From Pseudomonas sp. PIC25 (GTDB lineage: Bacteria > Pseudomonadota > Gammaproteobacteria > Pseudomonadales > Pseudomonadaceae): a DNA stretch of 64,000 nucleotides. The stretch is from positions 1 to 64,000 of the forward strand of contig NZ_MUJY01000062.1 of the NCBI RefSeq assembly GCF_002286785.1. Direction: 5' to 3'. Position numbers and translations under genes: made by a program. The stretch's first letter is position 1. Each line of letters begins with the position of its first letter. Below are positions 43,528-55,990 of the stretch, piece after piece. Under the pieces are notes generated by a model. That model searched no databases and was not told the origin of the DNA. It saw only the letters and a list, made by a program, of their open reading frames with translations.

Positions 43528-46031
43528 TGAACGGCCTGCCACTGTCCCGCCTGTGTCTACTTGCCGCGCGCCAGTTGATTCGCGATACCCGCGCCGGCGA
43601 AATGCGCGTGCTGTTCTTCGCTCTATTGATAGCCGTGGCGGCCAGTACTGCCATTGGTTATTTCAGCGCCCGCTTGAACGGCGCCATGCTAATGCGGGCC
43701 ACCGAATTCCTCGGGGCCGATCTGCTGCTCAACGGCAGTTCTCCGGCACGGGCAGAGCAGATAGAAGCGGGCCAGCGGCTCGGCCTGGACCACGCACAGA
43801 TCGTCGAGTTTTCCAGCGTGGTCGCTACGGATGAGAGCATCCAGCTATCCAGCGTGAAAGCGGCGGATGACGCCTATCCCTTGCGCGGCCAATTGAAGAG
43901 CGCACCCGAGCCCTACCAGCCCGAGGAACCCGGCAAAGGACCACGACCCGGCGAAGCCTGGGCCGAGGCCCGCCTGTTCGCGGCGCTCAACCTGAAGGTC
44001 GGCGATACCATCGAGATCGGCGAAAAGCCACTGCGCCTGAGCCGGGTGCTCACCTACGAGCCGGATCGCGCCGGCGACTTCTACAGCCTGACGCCCCGCG
44101 TACTAATGCACCTGGACGACCTTGCCGCCACCGGCGTGGTCCAACCGGGTAGCCGGGTCCGCTACAAAGACCTCTGGCGAGGTGCTCCGGACGCCCTGGC
44201 AGCCTATCGCGAAGCAGTGAAGCCCGGGCTGGCAGCCAACCAGCGCCTGGAGGACGCCCGCGACGGCAATCGCCAGATCGGCGGCGCCCTGGGGCGGGCC
44301 GAACGCTACCTGAACCTCGCCAGCCTGGCCGCGGTCCTGCTGGCCGGTGTCGCCGTGGCCCTCTCGGCCAGCCGCTTCGCCAGCCGGCGATTCGATGCCA
44401 GCGCCCTGCTCCGTTGCCTCGGCCTCTCGCGTCGAGAAGCACTTGGCCTCTATGGCCTGCAGTTGGCACTCCTCGGGGTGATCGCCAGCGCCTGCGGAGC
44501 CCTGCTCGGCTGGCTGGCCCAGTACGGCTTGTTCTATCTGCTGCGCGACCTGCTGCCCGCCGATGTACCGGCCGGCGGCCTGCTTCCCGCCGTCGCCGGA
44601 ATTGCCACCGGGCTGGTTGCCCTTGGCGGCTTCGCCTTGCCGCCCCTGGCCGCCCTGGGCCGGGTACCGCCGCTGCGCGTCCTGCGCCGCGACGTGCTGC
44701 CGGTGCCACCGAGCACCTGGCTGGTCTACGGTACCGCCCTGCTCGCCCTCGGCCTGATCATGTGGCGCCTGAGCCTGGACCTGCCGCTGACCTTCGCCCT
44801 GCTAGGTGGCGGCCTCGTCGCCACGCTGATTCTGGGCGGAGGTCTGCTGTTCGGCCTCCAAGGCCTGCGGCGCCTGCTCAAGCGTGCCGCACTGCCATGG
44901 CGTCTCGGGCTCGGCCAGTTGCTGCGCCATCCACTGGCAGCGGCGGGTCAATCCCTGGCCTTCGGCCTCATCCTCCTGGCCATGTCGCTGATCGTCCTGC
45001 TGCGCAGCGAATTGCTGGACACCTGGCAGGACCAGTTGCCGGAGAACGCGCCCAACCACTTCGCACTTAACGTATTGCCGGCCGACAAGGATGCCTTCGC
45101 CGCGCGCTTGAGTGAGATGTCCCCCCACCCCGCACCGCTCTACCCGGTCGTACCGGGGCGCCTGATCGCAATCAACGGCGAACCCGTCAAGGATCTCGTC
45201 AGCAAGGACTCCCGAGGTGAACGGGCGATCCGTCGCGACCTCAGTCTCACCTGGGCGGCCGAGCTGCCCGGCGACAATCGCCTCAGCGCCGGTAGCTGGT
45301 GGAATAGCGCCCATGCCAGCGAGCTACCCGGCGTCTCCGTGGAAAGCGAACTGGCCGAAAGCCTCAAGCTCAAGCTGGGCGACCGGCTCAGCTTCAGCGT
45401 CGGCGGCCTGACCCGCGACGCCCAAGTCACCAGCCTGCGCGACGTAGAGTGGGACAGCTTCCAGCCTAACTTCTACATGGTCTTCGAACCGGGAACCCTG
45501 CAAGACCTGCCGGCGACCTACCTGACCAGCTTCTACCTGCCGCCCCGCCACGAGCGCGAACTGGTCGAACTAGCCCGGGCCTTCCCGGCCGTCACTCTGC
45601 TGCAGGTGGATGCGCTGCTGGCGCAACTGCGCAGCATCCTCGCCCAGGTGACGCTGGCGATCGAGTACGTGCTGCTGTTCGTGCTCGCGGCGGGACTGGC
45701 CGTGCTCTTCGCCGGCCTGCAAGCCACCCTGGATGAACGCATCCGCCAAGGCGCCCTGCTGCGCACCCTGGGCGCCGAGCGCGCCCTTCTGGTCAAGGCG
45801 CGCCGAGCCGAGTTCGCCCTGCTCGGCGCGGCCAGCGGTCTACTGGCCGCGCTGGGCTGCGAGCTGATCAGTGCCCTGCTCTATCGCTATGCCTTCGACC
45901 TGAACTGGCAGCCGCATCCTTGGTTGTTGCTGCTGCCCCTAGTAGGAGCCCTGCTGATCGGCGGCGCTGGCGTGCTCGGAACCCGTCGCGCCTTGAATGC
46001 CAGTCCCTTGACGGTCCTGCGCGAAGGCTGA
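43527..46031 (+). CDS. FtsX-type ABC permease (YbbP type)
   Basis: 834 aa. Four-helix FtsX/MacB arrangement doubled: an N-terminal membrane helix (about 28-48), a large periplasmic domain, two groups of helices in the middle (about 260-450) and a C-terminal group (from about 710), with a second periplasmic domain at about 500-700. Works with the ATPase at 42844, with which it overlaps by 1 bp in ATGA. Confidence 0.92.
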   Translation: MNGLPLSRLCLLAARQLIRDTRAGEMRVLFFALLIAVAASTAIGYFSARLNGAMLMRATEFLGADLLLNGSSPARAEQIEAGQRLGLDHAQIVEFSSVVATDESIQLSSVKAADDAYPLRGQLKSAPEPYQPEEPGKGPRPGEAWAEARLFAALNLKVGDTIEIGEKPLRLSRVLTYEPDRAGDFYSLTPRVLMHLDDLAATGVVQPGSRVRYKDLWRGAPDALAAYREAVKPGLAANQRLEDARDGNRQIGGALGRAERYLNLASLAAVLLAGVAVALSASRFASRRFDASALLRCLGLSRREALGLYGLQLALLGVIASACGALLGWLAQYGLFYLLRDLLPADVPAGGLLPAVAGIATGLVALGGFALPPLAALGRVPPLRVLRRDVLPVPPSTWLVYGTALLALGLIMWRLSLDLPLTFALLGGGLVATLILGGGLLFGLQGLRRLLKRAALPWRLGLGQLLRHPLAAAGQSLAFGLILLAMSLIVLLRSELLDTWQDQLPENAPNHFALNVLPADKDAFAARLSEMSPHPAPLYPVVPGRLIAINGEPVKDLVSKDSRGERAIRRDLSLTWAAELPGDNRLSAGSWWNSAHASELPGVSVESELAESLKLKLGDRLSFSVGGLTRDAQVTSLRDVEWDSFQPNFYMVFEPGTLQDLPATYLTSFYLPPRHERELVELARAFPAVTLLQVDALLAQLRSILAQVTLAIEYVLLFVLAAGLAVLFAGLQATLDERIRQGALLRTLGAERALLVKARRAEFALLGAASGLLAALGCELISALLYRYAFDLNWQPHPWLLLLPLVGALLIGGAGVLGTRRALNASPLTVLREG

Positions 46032-46039
46032 GCCCGCCC

Positions 46040-46061
46040 ACGATCTGCTGCGCGTCGGCCC
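46040..46061 (+). repeat. 22-bp intergenic repeat, copy 2
   Basis: Identical to 42174-42195. It starts 8 bp after the permease stop and is followed by an AGCGGCGCTGAAAACAGG stretch and a direct 14-bp doubling of TCGGGCCGCGCAGG at about 46079-46106. Confidence 0.75.
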
Positions 46062-46207
46062 AGCGGCGCTGAAAACAGGTCGGGCCGCGCAGGTCGGGCC
46101 GCGCAGGCTGGAGCGGGCCTCCTGGTAGTCTTTCGCGCCGGACAGTTCAAGATCGGAGCGGGTTTGGTTACCCTTCCTCTCCATTTTCTTTCCGACACTC
46201 GCAAGCC

Positions 46208-46717
46208 ATGAGTCGCTATCGTCCCCCTCGCTCCGCCGGTACCCCGTTGATCACCCCCGAAGGCGAAGCGCGCCTGCGTGCCGAACTGCACGAACTCTGG
46301 CACATGCGCCGCCCCAAGGTGACTCAGGCGGTCAGTGAAGCCGCCGCCCAGGGCGACCGCTCGGAGAATGCCGAGTACACCTATGGCAAGAAGATGCTGC
46401 GCGAGATCGACAGCCGGGTCCGCTTCCTCAGCAAGCGCCTGGAAAACCTCAAGGTGGTCAACGAACGGCCAGCCGATCCGAACAAGGTCTACTTCGGTGC
46501 CTGGGTCACCCTGGAAGACGAAGACGGCAACGAGTCGCGCTACCGCATCGTCGGGCCGGACGAACTGGATCTGAAGCAGAACCTCATCAGCATCGATTCC
46601 CCCCTGGCCCGTGCACTGCTCGGCAAGTCCCTCGACGCCGAAGTACGGGTGCAAACCCCCACTGGCGAGAAGACCTGGTACCTGGTGGCTATCGAATACC
46701 CCCTCAGTGGCGGGTGA
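46208..46717 (+). CDS. greB: Transcription elongation factor GreB
   Basis: 169 aa. N-terminal coiled-coil finger (about 10-80) with [16 protein letters not shown] and the tip acidic residues in [13 protein letters not shown], then the C-terminal FKBP-like domain. Rescues backtracked RNA polymerase by stimulating RNA cleavage. Its 3' end overlaps a convergent small gene by 14 bp. Confidence 0.95.
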   Translation: MSRYRPPRSAGTPLITPEGEARLRAELHELWHMRRPKVTQAVSEAAAQGDRSENAEYTYGKKMLREIDSRVRFLSKRLENLKVVNERPADPNKVYFGAWVTLEDEDGNESRYRIVGPDELDLKQNLISIDSPLARALLGKSLDAEVRVQTPTGEKTWYLVAIEYPLSGG

Positions 46718-47012
46718 TCAGCCCCTGCCGGGCGACCCGGGTCAGTTCCCGAATCGAAGCGTCCAGCCGTTCGCGGCTGGGCGCCTGGATCACCGCGAGA
46801 TCGAAGCTATCGTTGGCGAAACGTCCGAGCGAATCGTCGTCATGGGCGAAGTGGATCAGGAAGGTGCGTGGCTTGCCCCAGCGCTTCGGCCATCCATCCA
46901 GATAGCGCAGCAGCGTGGGCTGATGAGCGCCGCCAAGGAGAATCCTGGGATTGCGATGCGTCAGCCCCGACGTAATGGGGGCCAAGCGAACGAGAGGTTG
47001 GGTGTGAGTCAT
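46704..47012 (-). CDS. Small conserved-looking protein of unknown function
   Basis: 102 aa. [21 protein letters not shown]-x-RVARQGL looks like the end of a methyltransferase-type Rossmann fold, but the AdoMet loop is absent and the rest matches nothing I know. Overlaps the end of greB by 14 bp on the opposite strand. Codon use agrees with neighbouring genes, so probably real. Confidence 0.6.
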   Translation of the reverse strand: MTHTQPLVRLAPITSGLTHRNPRILLGGAHQPTLLRYLDGWPKRWGKPRTFLIHFAHDDDSLGRFANDSFDLAVIQAPSRERLDASIRELTRVARQGLITRH

Positions 47013-47197
47013 GCTTGGGTCTCCGCCTCATGGTTCCGCTGGGCAGCGGTGGGAGGCGACACCGAACCAGCGCTTTAGCGGTATTTCGGAAAATCCCGGC
47101 GCCCCGCAAGTAGCTGTTTAAATCGGCGCATGGAGCGGAATCCTAGAGAAGCCCGCGCAATACTGTCAAGGCAGCTTTTCGACGAGAAGGAACCGCC

Positions 47198-48872
<1,675 letters not shown>

Positions 48873-48922
48873 AGAGCGTCCAGCCGGGGCCGTTCGGCCC
48901 CGGCATCCCTCAGGATGTATCC

Positions 48923-49936
48923 GTGAAAAAACTGCTGCTCCTGCCCCCTCTGGTTTTCGTCGGTTGCATGGCCCTGGTTCTGGCCCTGCCACCGCCAGTC
49001 GCTACCACAGGGGCCAATGCTCCCCAAGCTAACACCCCAACGACCACCATCCCCTCGTCCACGCCGGCAACACAGCTCCCCCCGGAGCGTGCCCAGGCCA
49101 CGCCGAACTCATTTACGGGAACCCAGGTCGACGGCATCTTCCGTGTCGATGCCAATGGTGATCTGCTGATCAGCGAAGATATCCGGCGCATCTTCGATTA
49201 CTTCCTCAGTTCGGTCGGCGAAGAATCGCTGGCGCGCAGCCTCGAGCGGCTACGGGCCTATATCGCCGGGCAACTGGAGCAGCCGGCTGAAGCCCAGGCC
49301 CTGACGCTGCTGGACCAATATCTGACCTACAAACGGGAACTGGTCCTGCTGGAACGCAACCTGCCGCAGCTGGCCAACCTGGAGGCCCTCCGCCATCGCG
49401 AACAAACGGTGCAGGCATTGCGGGCACGCCTGTTCAGCGACGACGTGCGGCAAGCGTTCTTCGCTCGGGAAGAAGCCTACAACCGCTTTACCCTGGAACG
49501 CCTGGCCATTCAGCAGGATGCCTCGCTCGATGCGGCGGGCAAGGCCGCTGCCGTCGATCGCCTGCGCGAAAGCCTACCGGAAGAACTGCAAGCCAATGTT
49601 CTGCCGCAACTGCAGGCCGACTTGCGCAACCGGACTTCCAAACTGCGCGCCCAAGGCGCATCCGCCGAACAGATTCGCCAACTTCGCCTGCAACTGGTGG
49701 GCGCGGACGCTACCCAGCGCCTGGAAGAGCTGGACCGTAAGCGGGACGCCTGGAAGCAACGGGTAAGGGCCTACAGCGAGGCCAAGGCGGAGATCGAGGC
49801 CAATCCGGGACTTAGTGCCAGTGACAGGGAAGCCGCCATCCGGCAACTGGCGGAGGACAGCTTCGATGAGCACGAGCGCCTGCGTCTGGACGCTGCCGAG
49901 CAATTGGCCGTAACGAAGGAAGCAAACGGCGCTTAG
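48923..49936 (+). CDS. lifO: Lipase-specific foldase (lipase chaperone) LifO
   Basis: 337 aa from GTG 48923 (AGGATG upstream). One N-terminal membrane anchor (about 3-22), a Pro/Thr-rich linker (about 28-65), then the helical foldase domain starting [19 protein letters not shown], which contains the [13 protein letters not shown] (here [13 protein letters not shown]) motif needed for lipase folding. 50 bp after lipA, one operon. Confidence 0.95.
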   Translation: MKKLLLLPPLVFVGCMALVLALPPPVATTGANAPQANTPTTTIPSSTPATQLPPERAQATPNSFTGTQVDGIFRVDANGDLLISEDIRRIFDYFLSSVGEESLARSLERLRAYIAGQLEQPAEAQALTLLDQYLTYKRELVLLERNLPQLANLEALRHREQTVQALRARLFSDDVRQAFFAREEAYNRFTLERLAIQQDASLDAAGKAAAVDRLRESLPEELQANVLPQLQADLRNRTSKLRAQGASAEQIRQLRLQLVGADATQRLEELDRKRDAWKQRVRAYSEAKAEIEANPGLSASDREAAIRQLAEDSFDEHERLRLDAAEQLAVTKEANGA

Positions 49937-50000
49937 CAGAAAGGGAATCGCGGCGAACGCACAAGGCGTCCGCCACGAATGAGATCGGCCAGCGGGAGAA

Positions 50001-50435
50001 TCAACCGGCGATGCGACGGTCCAGCGACAGCTTGCCAGCCCCCTCGATGAGCAGAGCGGCGCTGATCAGGGCGAGGATCATCGCGTACTCGAAGCCATTG
50101 GCGGTGATGAAGAAGCCATTGACCCAGTGCACGGTGAATACCGCCACCAGCATCGCCACGATCAATGCCGCAGCGGCCGGGCGCACCAGCAAACCCAATA
50201 CCAGCGCCAGGCCACCGAAGAATTCGGCGCTACCCGCCATCAGGGCCATCAGGTAGCCGGGCGTCAGGCCGATGCTTTCCATCCACTGCCCTACTCCAGC
50301 CAGGCCGTAGCCGCCGAACCAGCCGAACAGCTTCTGCGAGCCGTGCGCGGCGAACGTAAGACCGGTCACGATACGCAGCAACGTAATGCCATAGCCGGCT
50401 TGGGTAGAGGTGATGGATTTGATCAGGTTGTTCAT
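50001..50435 (-). CDS. DoxX-family membrane protein
   Basis: 144 aa with four membrane segments. Opening LLRIVTGLTFAAHGSQKLFGWFGG is the DoxX hallmark (given in part). Family members are small inner-membrane quinone- or thiosulfate-linked proteins; exact role unknown. Convergent with lifO and alone. Confidence 0.9.
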   Translation of the reverse strand: MNNLIKSITSTQAGYGITLLRIVTGLTFAAHGSQKLFGWFGGYGLAGVGQWMESIGLTPGYLMALMAGSAEFFGGLALVLGLLVRPAAAALIVAMLVAVFTVHWVNGFFITANGFEYAMILALISAALLIEGAGKLSLDRRIAG

Positions 50436-50536
50436 TTTCGAATGCCGCCTCGTTTGGGAAAGATGGAGACAGCATAGATGATATTTTCGATATTAGAATC
50501 GCGAAAAACGACTTATAAATATCGAAGGAATAGATA

Positions 50537-51958
50537 TCAGCGGTTTCTCCCCGCCGTTTGCGCTTGCGGCTCTAGCAAATACCTTTCGCGAGCATAGGCC
50601 AGGTAGTACTTATTGACGCTATTGACGTAGCTGACCACCCCCATGCCAACCTGCTCGGCGGCGATCCGCTCCACCTGGAAGAACCACTGATTGGGATTGA
50701 GCCCGCGCCGACGCGCCTCGGCGCGCAAGCCCTGGACCCGTTGCGGGCCCAGGTTGTAGGCGGCCAGGACGAACGCCATGCGCTCACGCTCATTGAGCTG
50801 GGCGCTGGCGAAGAAATTACGTCGAATCGTCGCCAGGTACTTGGCTCCGGCCTGCACGTTGCCGTCCAGATTCTGGATATTGCCCACCCCGACACTCCGC
50901 GCGGCGGACGGCGTGATCTGCATCAGCCCGGTAGCCCCACTGGCACCGCGCGCTGCTGGGTTGAGGGTGGACTCCTTGAACGCCAGCGCGGCGAGGTTCA
51001 ACCAATCGAATTCATGCTGCTCGGCATAGCGCTGCAGCACCGGGCGCACCTTTTCCAGACGCTGACGGTCGCCCCGGTTCAACGGGTAATGCACCTTGTA
51101 GAGACGCCGGTAGGTGCGCTGGAACGTACTGTCCAGGTCGGCCGGACTACGGTAGCCCTTGAGGAAGCGATCGACACTGGCGCGCAGCATCGAGGCATCC
51201 CGGCGCATGAACCAGCTCATGTTGCCCTGGATGCTCAGGACCAGATGACGTTCGATGCGCAGTTTCGGTAGCACCTTGGCCCAGCGCTCGGCGATGGGCT
51301 GCTCGACGGCAGTCATCGGATAGATGCCCGCTTGGACCATTTCCAGCACATCTTCCACCGCCAGCGTCGGATCGACCCATTCGATCACGATGGGTGCCAT
51401 TCTCCGCTGCGCCAACTGCTGGTTGACCATGCGTATCGCCTCGCCGGCTGCGCTCCCGGCAGGCAGTGCCAGGCTACGTCCGGCCAGTTGCTCGAGACGC
51501 TGGTAGCGTCGGGTGCCCTGCCGGGAAACCAGCAGGAGCGGCACGTGCTCGCGAATCGCCGCGCTGGCGCTCAGGTCACGCCCTACCTTACCGCCGAACA
51601 ACTCGCCGGGTGCGACCAGATCCCCTTCGCCACGCTGCAAGGCAGCGAGCAACTGATCCTTGGCCTTGGGGATGATTTTCAGGGTGAGGCTGCGGCCATC
51701 CCGCGCGTTGCGGTTCAAATATTGCTCGAGCGCGCGCAGACGATGGTATTCGACGCCGATGGCCTGCCCCTTGACCTCGCCGGAGCTATTGCGGCTCTGG
51801 TTGACCAGCACGCGCAATACGCCGCTCCGGCGAATTTCCGCCAGGTCGCGTACCGTTCCCGGCTGCTGCCAAGCCTCGGGCGGGCCGGCCACGCGCGCGA
51901 CCGCCGCTACCGGGAGCAGCATCAGCAGGCAAAGCAAGAGCACCAAGGGTCGCGTCAT
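50537..51958 (-). CDS. MltF-like membrane-bound lytic transglycosylase
   Basis: 473 aa. Signal peptide (about 1-22), a periplasmic solute-binding-like domain (about 35-270), then a lytic transglycosylase domain: [27 protein letters not shown] with the catalytic Glu in KES and the GLMQ motif. Cuts peptidoglycan with formation of anhydro-muropeptides; the regulatory domain in MltF senses peptides. Divergent from tatD. Confidence 0.9.
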   Translation of the reverse strand: MTRPLVLLLCLLMLLPVAAVARVAGPPEAWQQPGTVRDLAEIRRSGVLRVLVNQSRNSSGEVKGQAIGVEYHRLRALEQYLNRNARDGRSLTLKIIPKAKDQLLAALQRGEGDLVAPGELFGGKVGRDLSASAAIREHVPLLLVSRQGTRRYQRLEQLAGRSLALPAGSAAGEAIRMVNQQLAQRRMAPIVIEWVDPTLAVEDVLEMVQAGIYPMTAVEQPIAERWAKVLPKLRIERHLVLSIQGNMSWFMRRDASMLRASVDRFLKGYRSPADLDSTFQRTYRRLYKVHYPLNRGDRQRLEKVRPVLQRYAEQHEFDWLNLAALAFKESTLNPAARGASGATGLMQITPSAARSVGVGNIQNLDGNVQAGAKYLATIRRNFFASAQLNERERMAFVLAAYNLGPQRVQGLRAEARRRGLNPNQWFFQVERIAAEQVGMGVVSYVNSVNKYYLAYARERYLLEPQAQTAGRNR

Positions 51959-52183
51959 CGAATCTCCAGGCCGGGCGCCAAGCGCGAATCCGACCGCCTA
52001 AGACAACTCACCGGAGGCAAGTTCCGGCTCGCAAGGGGCGCGGAGGTTCTCACAGCCCTCCCCCGGATGCCACCCGAACCCGACAGAACACCTCACCAAA
52101 AGGTTACAACATCTTGTTTTGTATCAACTTTTATAAAAATTACCCGACTCTGCTATGCTGCCCAACCCGCCAGAGGTAGCACC

Positions 52184-52990
52184 ATGCAACTCATCGACAT
52201 CGGCGTCAATCTGACCCATCCGAGCTTCGACCAGGAGCGTGAGGCACTGCTCGTTCGTGCGTTCGAGGCCGGCGTTTGCCAGTTGGTGCTGACCGGCACC
52301 AGCCTCGACGAAAGCGAGCAGGCACTCCGGCTGTGCCGGCAACTGGACGAAAGTAGCAAACGCCTGTTCAGCACTGCCGGCATCCATCCCCACGACGCCA
52401 GCCACTGGAATGCCGGCAGCGCCGGACAGCTGCGTTCGCTGTTGAAGGAGCCGGAGGTACGCGCCGTCGGCGAGTGCGGCCTGGACTTCAATCGCGACTT
52501 TTCCCCGCGCCCGCAACAGGAAAAGGCCCTGGAGGAGCAGCTCGCGCTGGCGGCGGAGCTGCAGATGCCGGTCTTCCTCCACGAGCGCGATGCAAACCAA
52601 CGCCTGCTGGCCATTCTGCGTGACTACCGGGACCGCCTCCCTGCCGCGGTGGTGCACTGCTTCACTGGCGAGAAGCGCGCCCTGTTCGGTTATCTCGACA
52701 TGGACCTGCATATCGGCATCACCGGCTGGATCTGCGACGAGCGCCGCGGCACTCACCTGCATCCGCTGGTCCGCGAGATTCCCGCCGAGCGATTGATGCT
52801 GGAGAGCGACGCCCCCTACCTGCTGCCACGCAGCCTCAAGCCAAGGCCGAAGAACAATCGCAACGAACCCGCTTACCTGAGTGAAGTGCTGCGCGAAGTC
52901 GCTCACCATCGCCAGGAAACGCCGGAAGCCCTGGCCGCGCATACCACGGCCTGCGCCCGGCTGTTCTTCGGCCTGCCGGCGATCGACTGA
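52184..52990 (+). CDS. tatD: TatD-family 3'-5' exonuclease
   Basis: 268 aa from ATG 52184; the frame is open far upstream but that part is antisense to the transglycosylase gene. [45 protein letters not shown] and [11 protein letters not shown] carry the metal ligands, and the first block is that of true TatD rather than YcfH or YjjV. An extended -10 (TGCTATGCT, about 52151-52159) lies just upstream. Confidence 0.93.
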   Translation: MQLIDIGVNLTHPSFDQEREALLVRAFEAGVCQLVLTGTSLDESEQALRLCRQLDESSKRLFSTAGIHPHDASHWNAGSAGQLRSLLKEPEVRAVGECGLDFNRDFSPRPQQEKALEEQLALAAELQMPVFLHERDANQRLLAILRDYRDRLPAAVVHCFTGEKRALFGYLDMDLHIGITGWICDERRGTHLHPLVREIPAERLMLESDAPYLLPRSLKPRPKNNRNEPAYLSEVLREVAHHRQETPEALAAHTTACARLFFGLPAID

Positions 52991-53140
52991 ACCACGGCAA
53001 AATCTGCTTCGCGACGCTCAAGCAACCGCCCGCGCCGCCGTTAACCAGAATGGCCCCTTTGACGCGAATCAAAGGTAGACTGCCGCCCGCGCGGCAATAT
53101 GCCACCATTTCTGCAAAACGAACCGACATAGAAGAAAGCC

Positions 53141-54622
53141 ATGGGCGACTGGATGCGCGACATTTCGCTGAAGTACAAGTTCTGGGCCGTCAACGCAGTA
53201 GCGTTCGTCACTACCCTGCTGCTGGTGCTCTACGCCATGCAGCTCGAACACCTCGCCCGGGTCGCCGATGCCCAGGCCACCGCGCAGGAGCGGGCCCGCC
53301 TGCTAGCGGCCTGGCCGACCGGGCAGCCCCTGCCCAGCGATGCGAACCTACTGCGCTTCGCCAACGGCGAGCCCCCGAAACTCACCAACGGTGCCGGCAA
53401 CGCCCTGAGCCGCGCCCGCGGCTGGGTCGAACTGGAGCATGACGGCCTGTTCGGCAGCGATCCGTTGATCGGCGCCCAGGTGGTCGAGCTACCCGATGGA
53501 CAGCGCCTGGCCGTGCTGGCGCACGCCCCGAGCCTGATCCAAGTATTCGCCAAACGCGCCTTCAGCTACGCCGTGGCCGTCGGCATTCTGATGCTGATCC
53601 TGCTCGGCGCCTCCCAATTGCTCATCCGCTTCCTGCTCACCCACCTGAATACCTTGAAGGACGTCATGCTCCATGTGGAGAAGAGTGGCGATCTGTCCGC
53701 CCGCGTGCCACTGGATAGCCGCGACGAAGTCGGCCAGATGGCCAGCGCTTTCAACGCCATGCAGGCCGGTTATCAGCGGGTGGTCGGCACCGTTGCGCAG
53801 GCTGCGATGCGCCTGGACGAGGGCGCCGCGCGCCTGGCGGCAAGCATGAACGATGTCCGCCACGGCATGCTTGGCCAGCAGAGCGAGACCGATCAGGCGG
53901 CCACTGCGATCAATGAGATGTCCGCGACCGTACATCACATTGCCCAGCACACCGCGGATACCCGTGACCAATCGAAGAACGCCGACCAGTTGGCCGGCGC
54001 CGGGCAGCAAGTGGTCGGCCGCGTCGAACAGTCCATTGCCGGGCTCTCCAGCGGCGTACAGCAAACTGCCGAGATGATCCGCAAGCTGGCCGAGGACAGC
54101 CAGAAAATCAGCAGCGTGGTCAGCGTGATCCACGGCATCGCCGAACAGACCAACCTGCTCGCCCTCAACGCCGCCATCGAAGCCGCCCGCGCCGGCGAGA
54201 TGGGCCGCGGCTTCGCCGTGGTGGCCGACGAGGTGCGCAACCTCGCCAAGCGCGTGCAGGACTCCACCGACGAGATCACCAACATGATCGGCGCGCTCCA
54301 GGCCGGCACCCGCGATGCCGTGGAGTTCATGCAGGAAAGCTCGCTCAAGGCCGACGACTGCGTGCAACTGGCCCATGAGGCCGGTGCCGCCCTGACCGCC
54401 ATTGCCGGAGCGGTGGCGCAGATGCGTGAAAGCAACACGCAGATCGCGGTCGCCGCCGAGCAGCAGAGCCAGGTCGCCGAAGAGATGAGCCGCGCCGTGG
54501 TGAGCATCCGCGACGTCACCGAGCAGACCGTGCAGCAGACCGTCGATTCCGCCAGCACCAGCAGCGAACTGGCCTCGCTGGCCGGCGAACTGAGCCGGGC
54601 GATCCGCCAGCTCAAGCTGTAA
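53141..54622 (+). CDS. Methyl-accepting chemotaxis transducer
   Basis: 493 aa. Two membrane segments (about 14-33 and 133-160) around a small periplasmic domain of about 100 residues, a HAMP domain (about 160-215), and a full signalling domain with hairpin tip [19 protein letters not shown]. The sensor domain is too short for a dCache and has no family I can name. A hairpin (54657-54676) follows. Confidence 0.94.
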   Translation: MGDWMRDISLKYKFWAVNAVAFVTTLLLVLYAMQLEHLARVADAQATAQERARLLAAWPTGQPLPSDANLLRFANGEPPKLTNGAGNALSRARGWVELEHDGLFGSDPLIGAQVVELPDGQRLAVLAHAPSLIQVFAKRAFSYAVAVGILMLILLGASQLLIRFLLTHLNTLKDVMLHVEKSGDLSARVPLDSRDEVGQMASAFNAMQAGYQRVVGTVAQAAMRLDEGAARLAASMNDVRHGMLGQQSETDQAATAINEMSATVHHIAQHTADTRDQSKNADQLAGAGQQVVGRVEQSIAGLSSGVQQTAEMIRKLAEDSQKISSVVSVIHGIAEQTNLLALNAAIEAARAGEMGRGFAVVADEVRNLAKRVQDSTDEITNMIGALQAGTRDAVEFMQESSLKADDCVQLAHEAGAALTAIAGAVAQMRESNTQIAVAAEQQSQVAEEMSRAVVSIRDVTEQTVQQTVDSASTSSELASLAGELSRAIRQLKL

Positions 54623-54656
54623 CGTCTTCTATACCGTCCATAGGCAGGAACGATTC

Positions 54657-54676
54657 GCCGGCCTCAAGAGGCCGGC
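54657..54676. terminator. Hairpin after the chemotaxis gene
   Basis: GCCGGCCTC (54657-54665) pairs with GAGGCCGGC (54668-54676). Strong stem, no T run. Confidence 0.5.
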
Positions 54677-54711
54677 CTAGACTTCCAGCAAATCTTTCGA
54701 GGATTTGCAGC

Positions 54712-55074
54712 ATGGCCGTCAAGCGTCACCCCCACCCGCTCAACTGGCAATGGCGCGGCTACGCCGCCAACCACCGACACCCGACCAACCTGGTCCTGCA
54801 CCTGATCGCCGTGCCGTTGTTCATCCTTTCCACCTTGCTGTTGCTCACCGCGCTGTTCCAGCTGCGCCTGTTGCCCTTGCTGCTCGGGGTGATCGGCCTG
54901 TTCGCGGCACTCGCCCTGCAGCAGCATGGCCATCGCCTCGAAGAACATGCGCCGGAACCTTTTCTCGATCGGCAGGATGCCGTCGAGCGCCTGCTGATGG
55001 AGCAGTTCGTCACTTTCCCCCGCTTCCTGCTCAGCGGAGGCTGGTGGCGGTCCTGGAAGAACCGCCGGCGCTGA
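54712..55074 (+). CDS. Mpo1-like (DUF962) membrane protein
   Basis: 120 aa. WRGYAANHRHPTNLVLHLIAVPLF and QQHGHRLEEHAPEPF give the conserved His set of the Mpo1 2-hydroxy-fatty-acid dioxygenase family (given in part), with two membrane segments. Its ribosome site GAGG (54699-54702) sits at the top of a 7-bp stem GCAAATC / GATTTGC (54688-54708), so translation may be modulated by folding. Confidence 0.88.
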   Translation: MAVKRHPHPLNWQWRGYAANHRHPTNLVLHLIAVPLFILSTLLLLTALFQLRLLPLLLGVIGLFAALALQQHGHRLEEHAPEPFLDRQDAVERLLMEQFVTFPRFLLSGGWWRSWKNRRR

Positions 55075-55081
55075 ACGCCGG

Positions 55082-55876
55082 TCAGCCGAACACAGTCACC
55101 GTCTGCCGGCTGATCGCCACCAGTTCGCCGGCCGGGCTCCACAGGGCGGCAGCGATGTGACCATAGCCATCGCGGGCATGCTCGATCTCGGCCTGATACA
55201 GGCACCAGTCCAGCGTGCTCAGGTCGGGCGTCGGCTGGACGAACTCGATGGTCCAGGTCAGCGAGCTGCCGGGGGCCGGCGTCTTCAGGTGCGGCAATAC
55301 GGCTGGCGGCCAGGCATCCACCAAGGCCAGCAGGTGGGACTCATCGACCCGCTCCTCCTGCGCATCGCGCAAGCGCACCCAGCCGCCCATCCGGCGGGAC
55401 GGCGTGTTGCTGAACGGCAAACCGCCCACGCCCCAACGCATCGCCAGGAAGCGGGTGAATTCCGGCAGCACGCCTTTGACGAAGGGCAGCTCCTGGCATT
55501 CATCCACCGGCTTCATGGGCGGCGGTGCCTCACTCGACACGGCGACCTCCGACGCGCGGGACGCACCGAAGCTCCCCTGCACCAGTGTGACCACCTGACC
55601 ATCCTGGACCGCCCGGCCCAGTACCTGGCTGACGGCCTTCCCCTCGCGCAGCACTTCCGCCTCCAATCTGACCGGCACATCGCAGGTCAAGGGACCGACG
55701 AAGGTGATGGCCAACGAGCGGACCGGGCGTCCCTCGGGCACCTGCGCACGCATGGCCTCATAGACCAGCGCGGCGGCCATTCCGCCGAACGCCGCACGCC
55801 CCTGCCCCCACAGGCCCGGCACCACCACCGCTTTGGGGTTGGCACGCGCCGCCTGGATCATTTCGGAAAATGTCAT
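55082..55876 (-). CDS. Acyl-CoA thioesterase, TesB-like double hotdog
   Basis: 264 aa. Two hotdog folds: the first with GQGRAAFGGMAAALVYEAM and SLAITFVGPLTCD, the second with LTWTIEFVQPTPDLSTLDW and GHIAAALWSPAGELVAISRQ. Of the TesB-like acyl-CoA thioesterase class. Convergent with the Mpo1-like gene, 7 bp apart, and upstream of it lies the CHAD gene in the same direction after 114 bp. Confidence 0.88.
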   Translation of the reverse strand: MTFSEMIQAARANPKAVVVPGLWGQGRAAFGGMAAALVYEAMRAQVPEGRPVRSLAITFVGPLTCDVPVRLEAEVLREGKAVSQVLGRAVQDGQVVTLVQGSFGASRASEVAVSSEAPPPMKPVDECQELPFVKGVLPEFTRFLAMRWGVGGLPFSNTPSRRMGGWVRLRDAQEERVDESHLLALVDAWPPAVLPHLKTPAPGSSLTWTIEFVQPTPDLSTLDWCLYQAEIEHARDGYGHIAAALWSPAGELVAISRQTVTVFG

Positions 55877-55990
55877 ACCTACCTCCCCAATGATTGGGTT
55901 CGATCTTAGGGGATCGGTTATCTACGACGGTAGAGCCAGAAGAGGCCGATTCAGCCAAAGGCAGAGGGAAAAAGACAGGAATGACGGCCG

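Noticed and set aside
46079-46106. Direct doubling of TCGGGCCGCGCAGG
   Set aside because: Only two units in a GC-rich spacer; no sign of CRISPR or a wider array.
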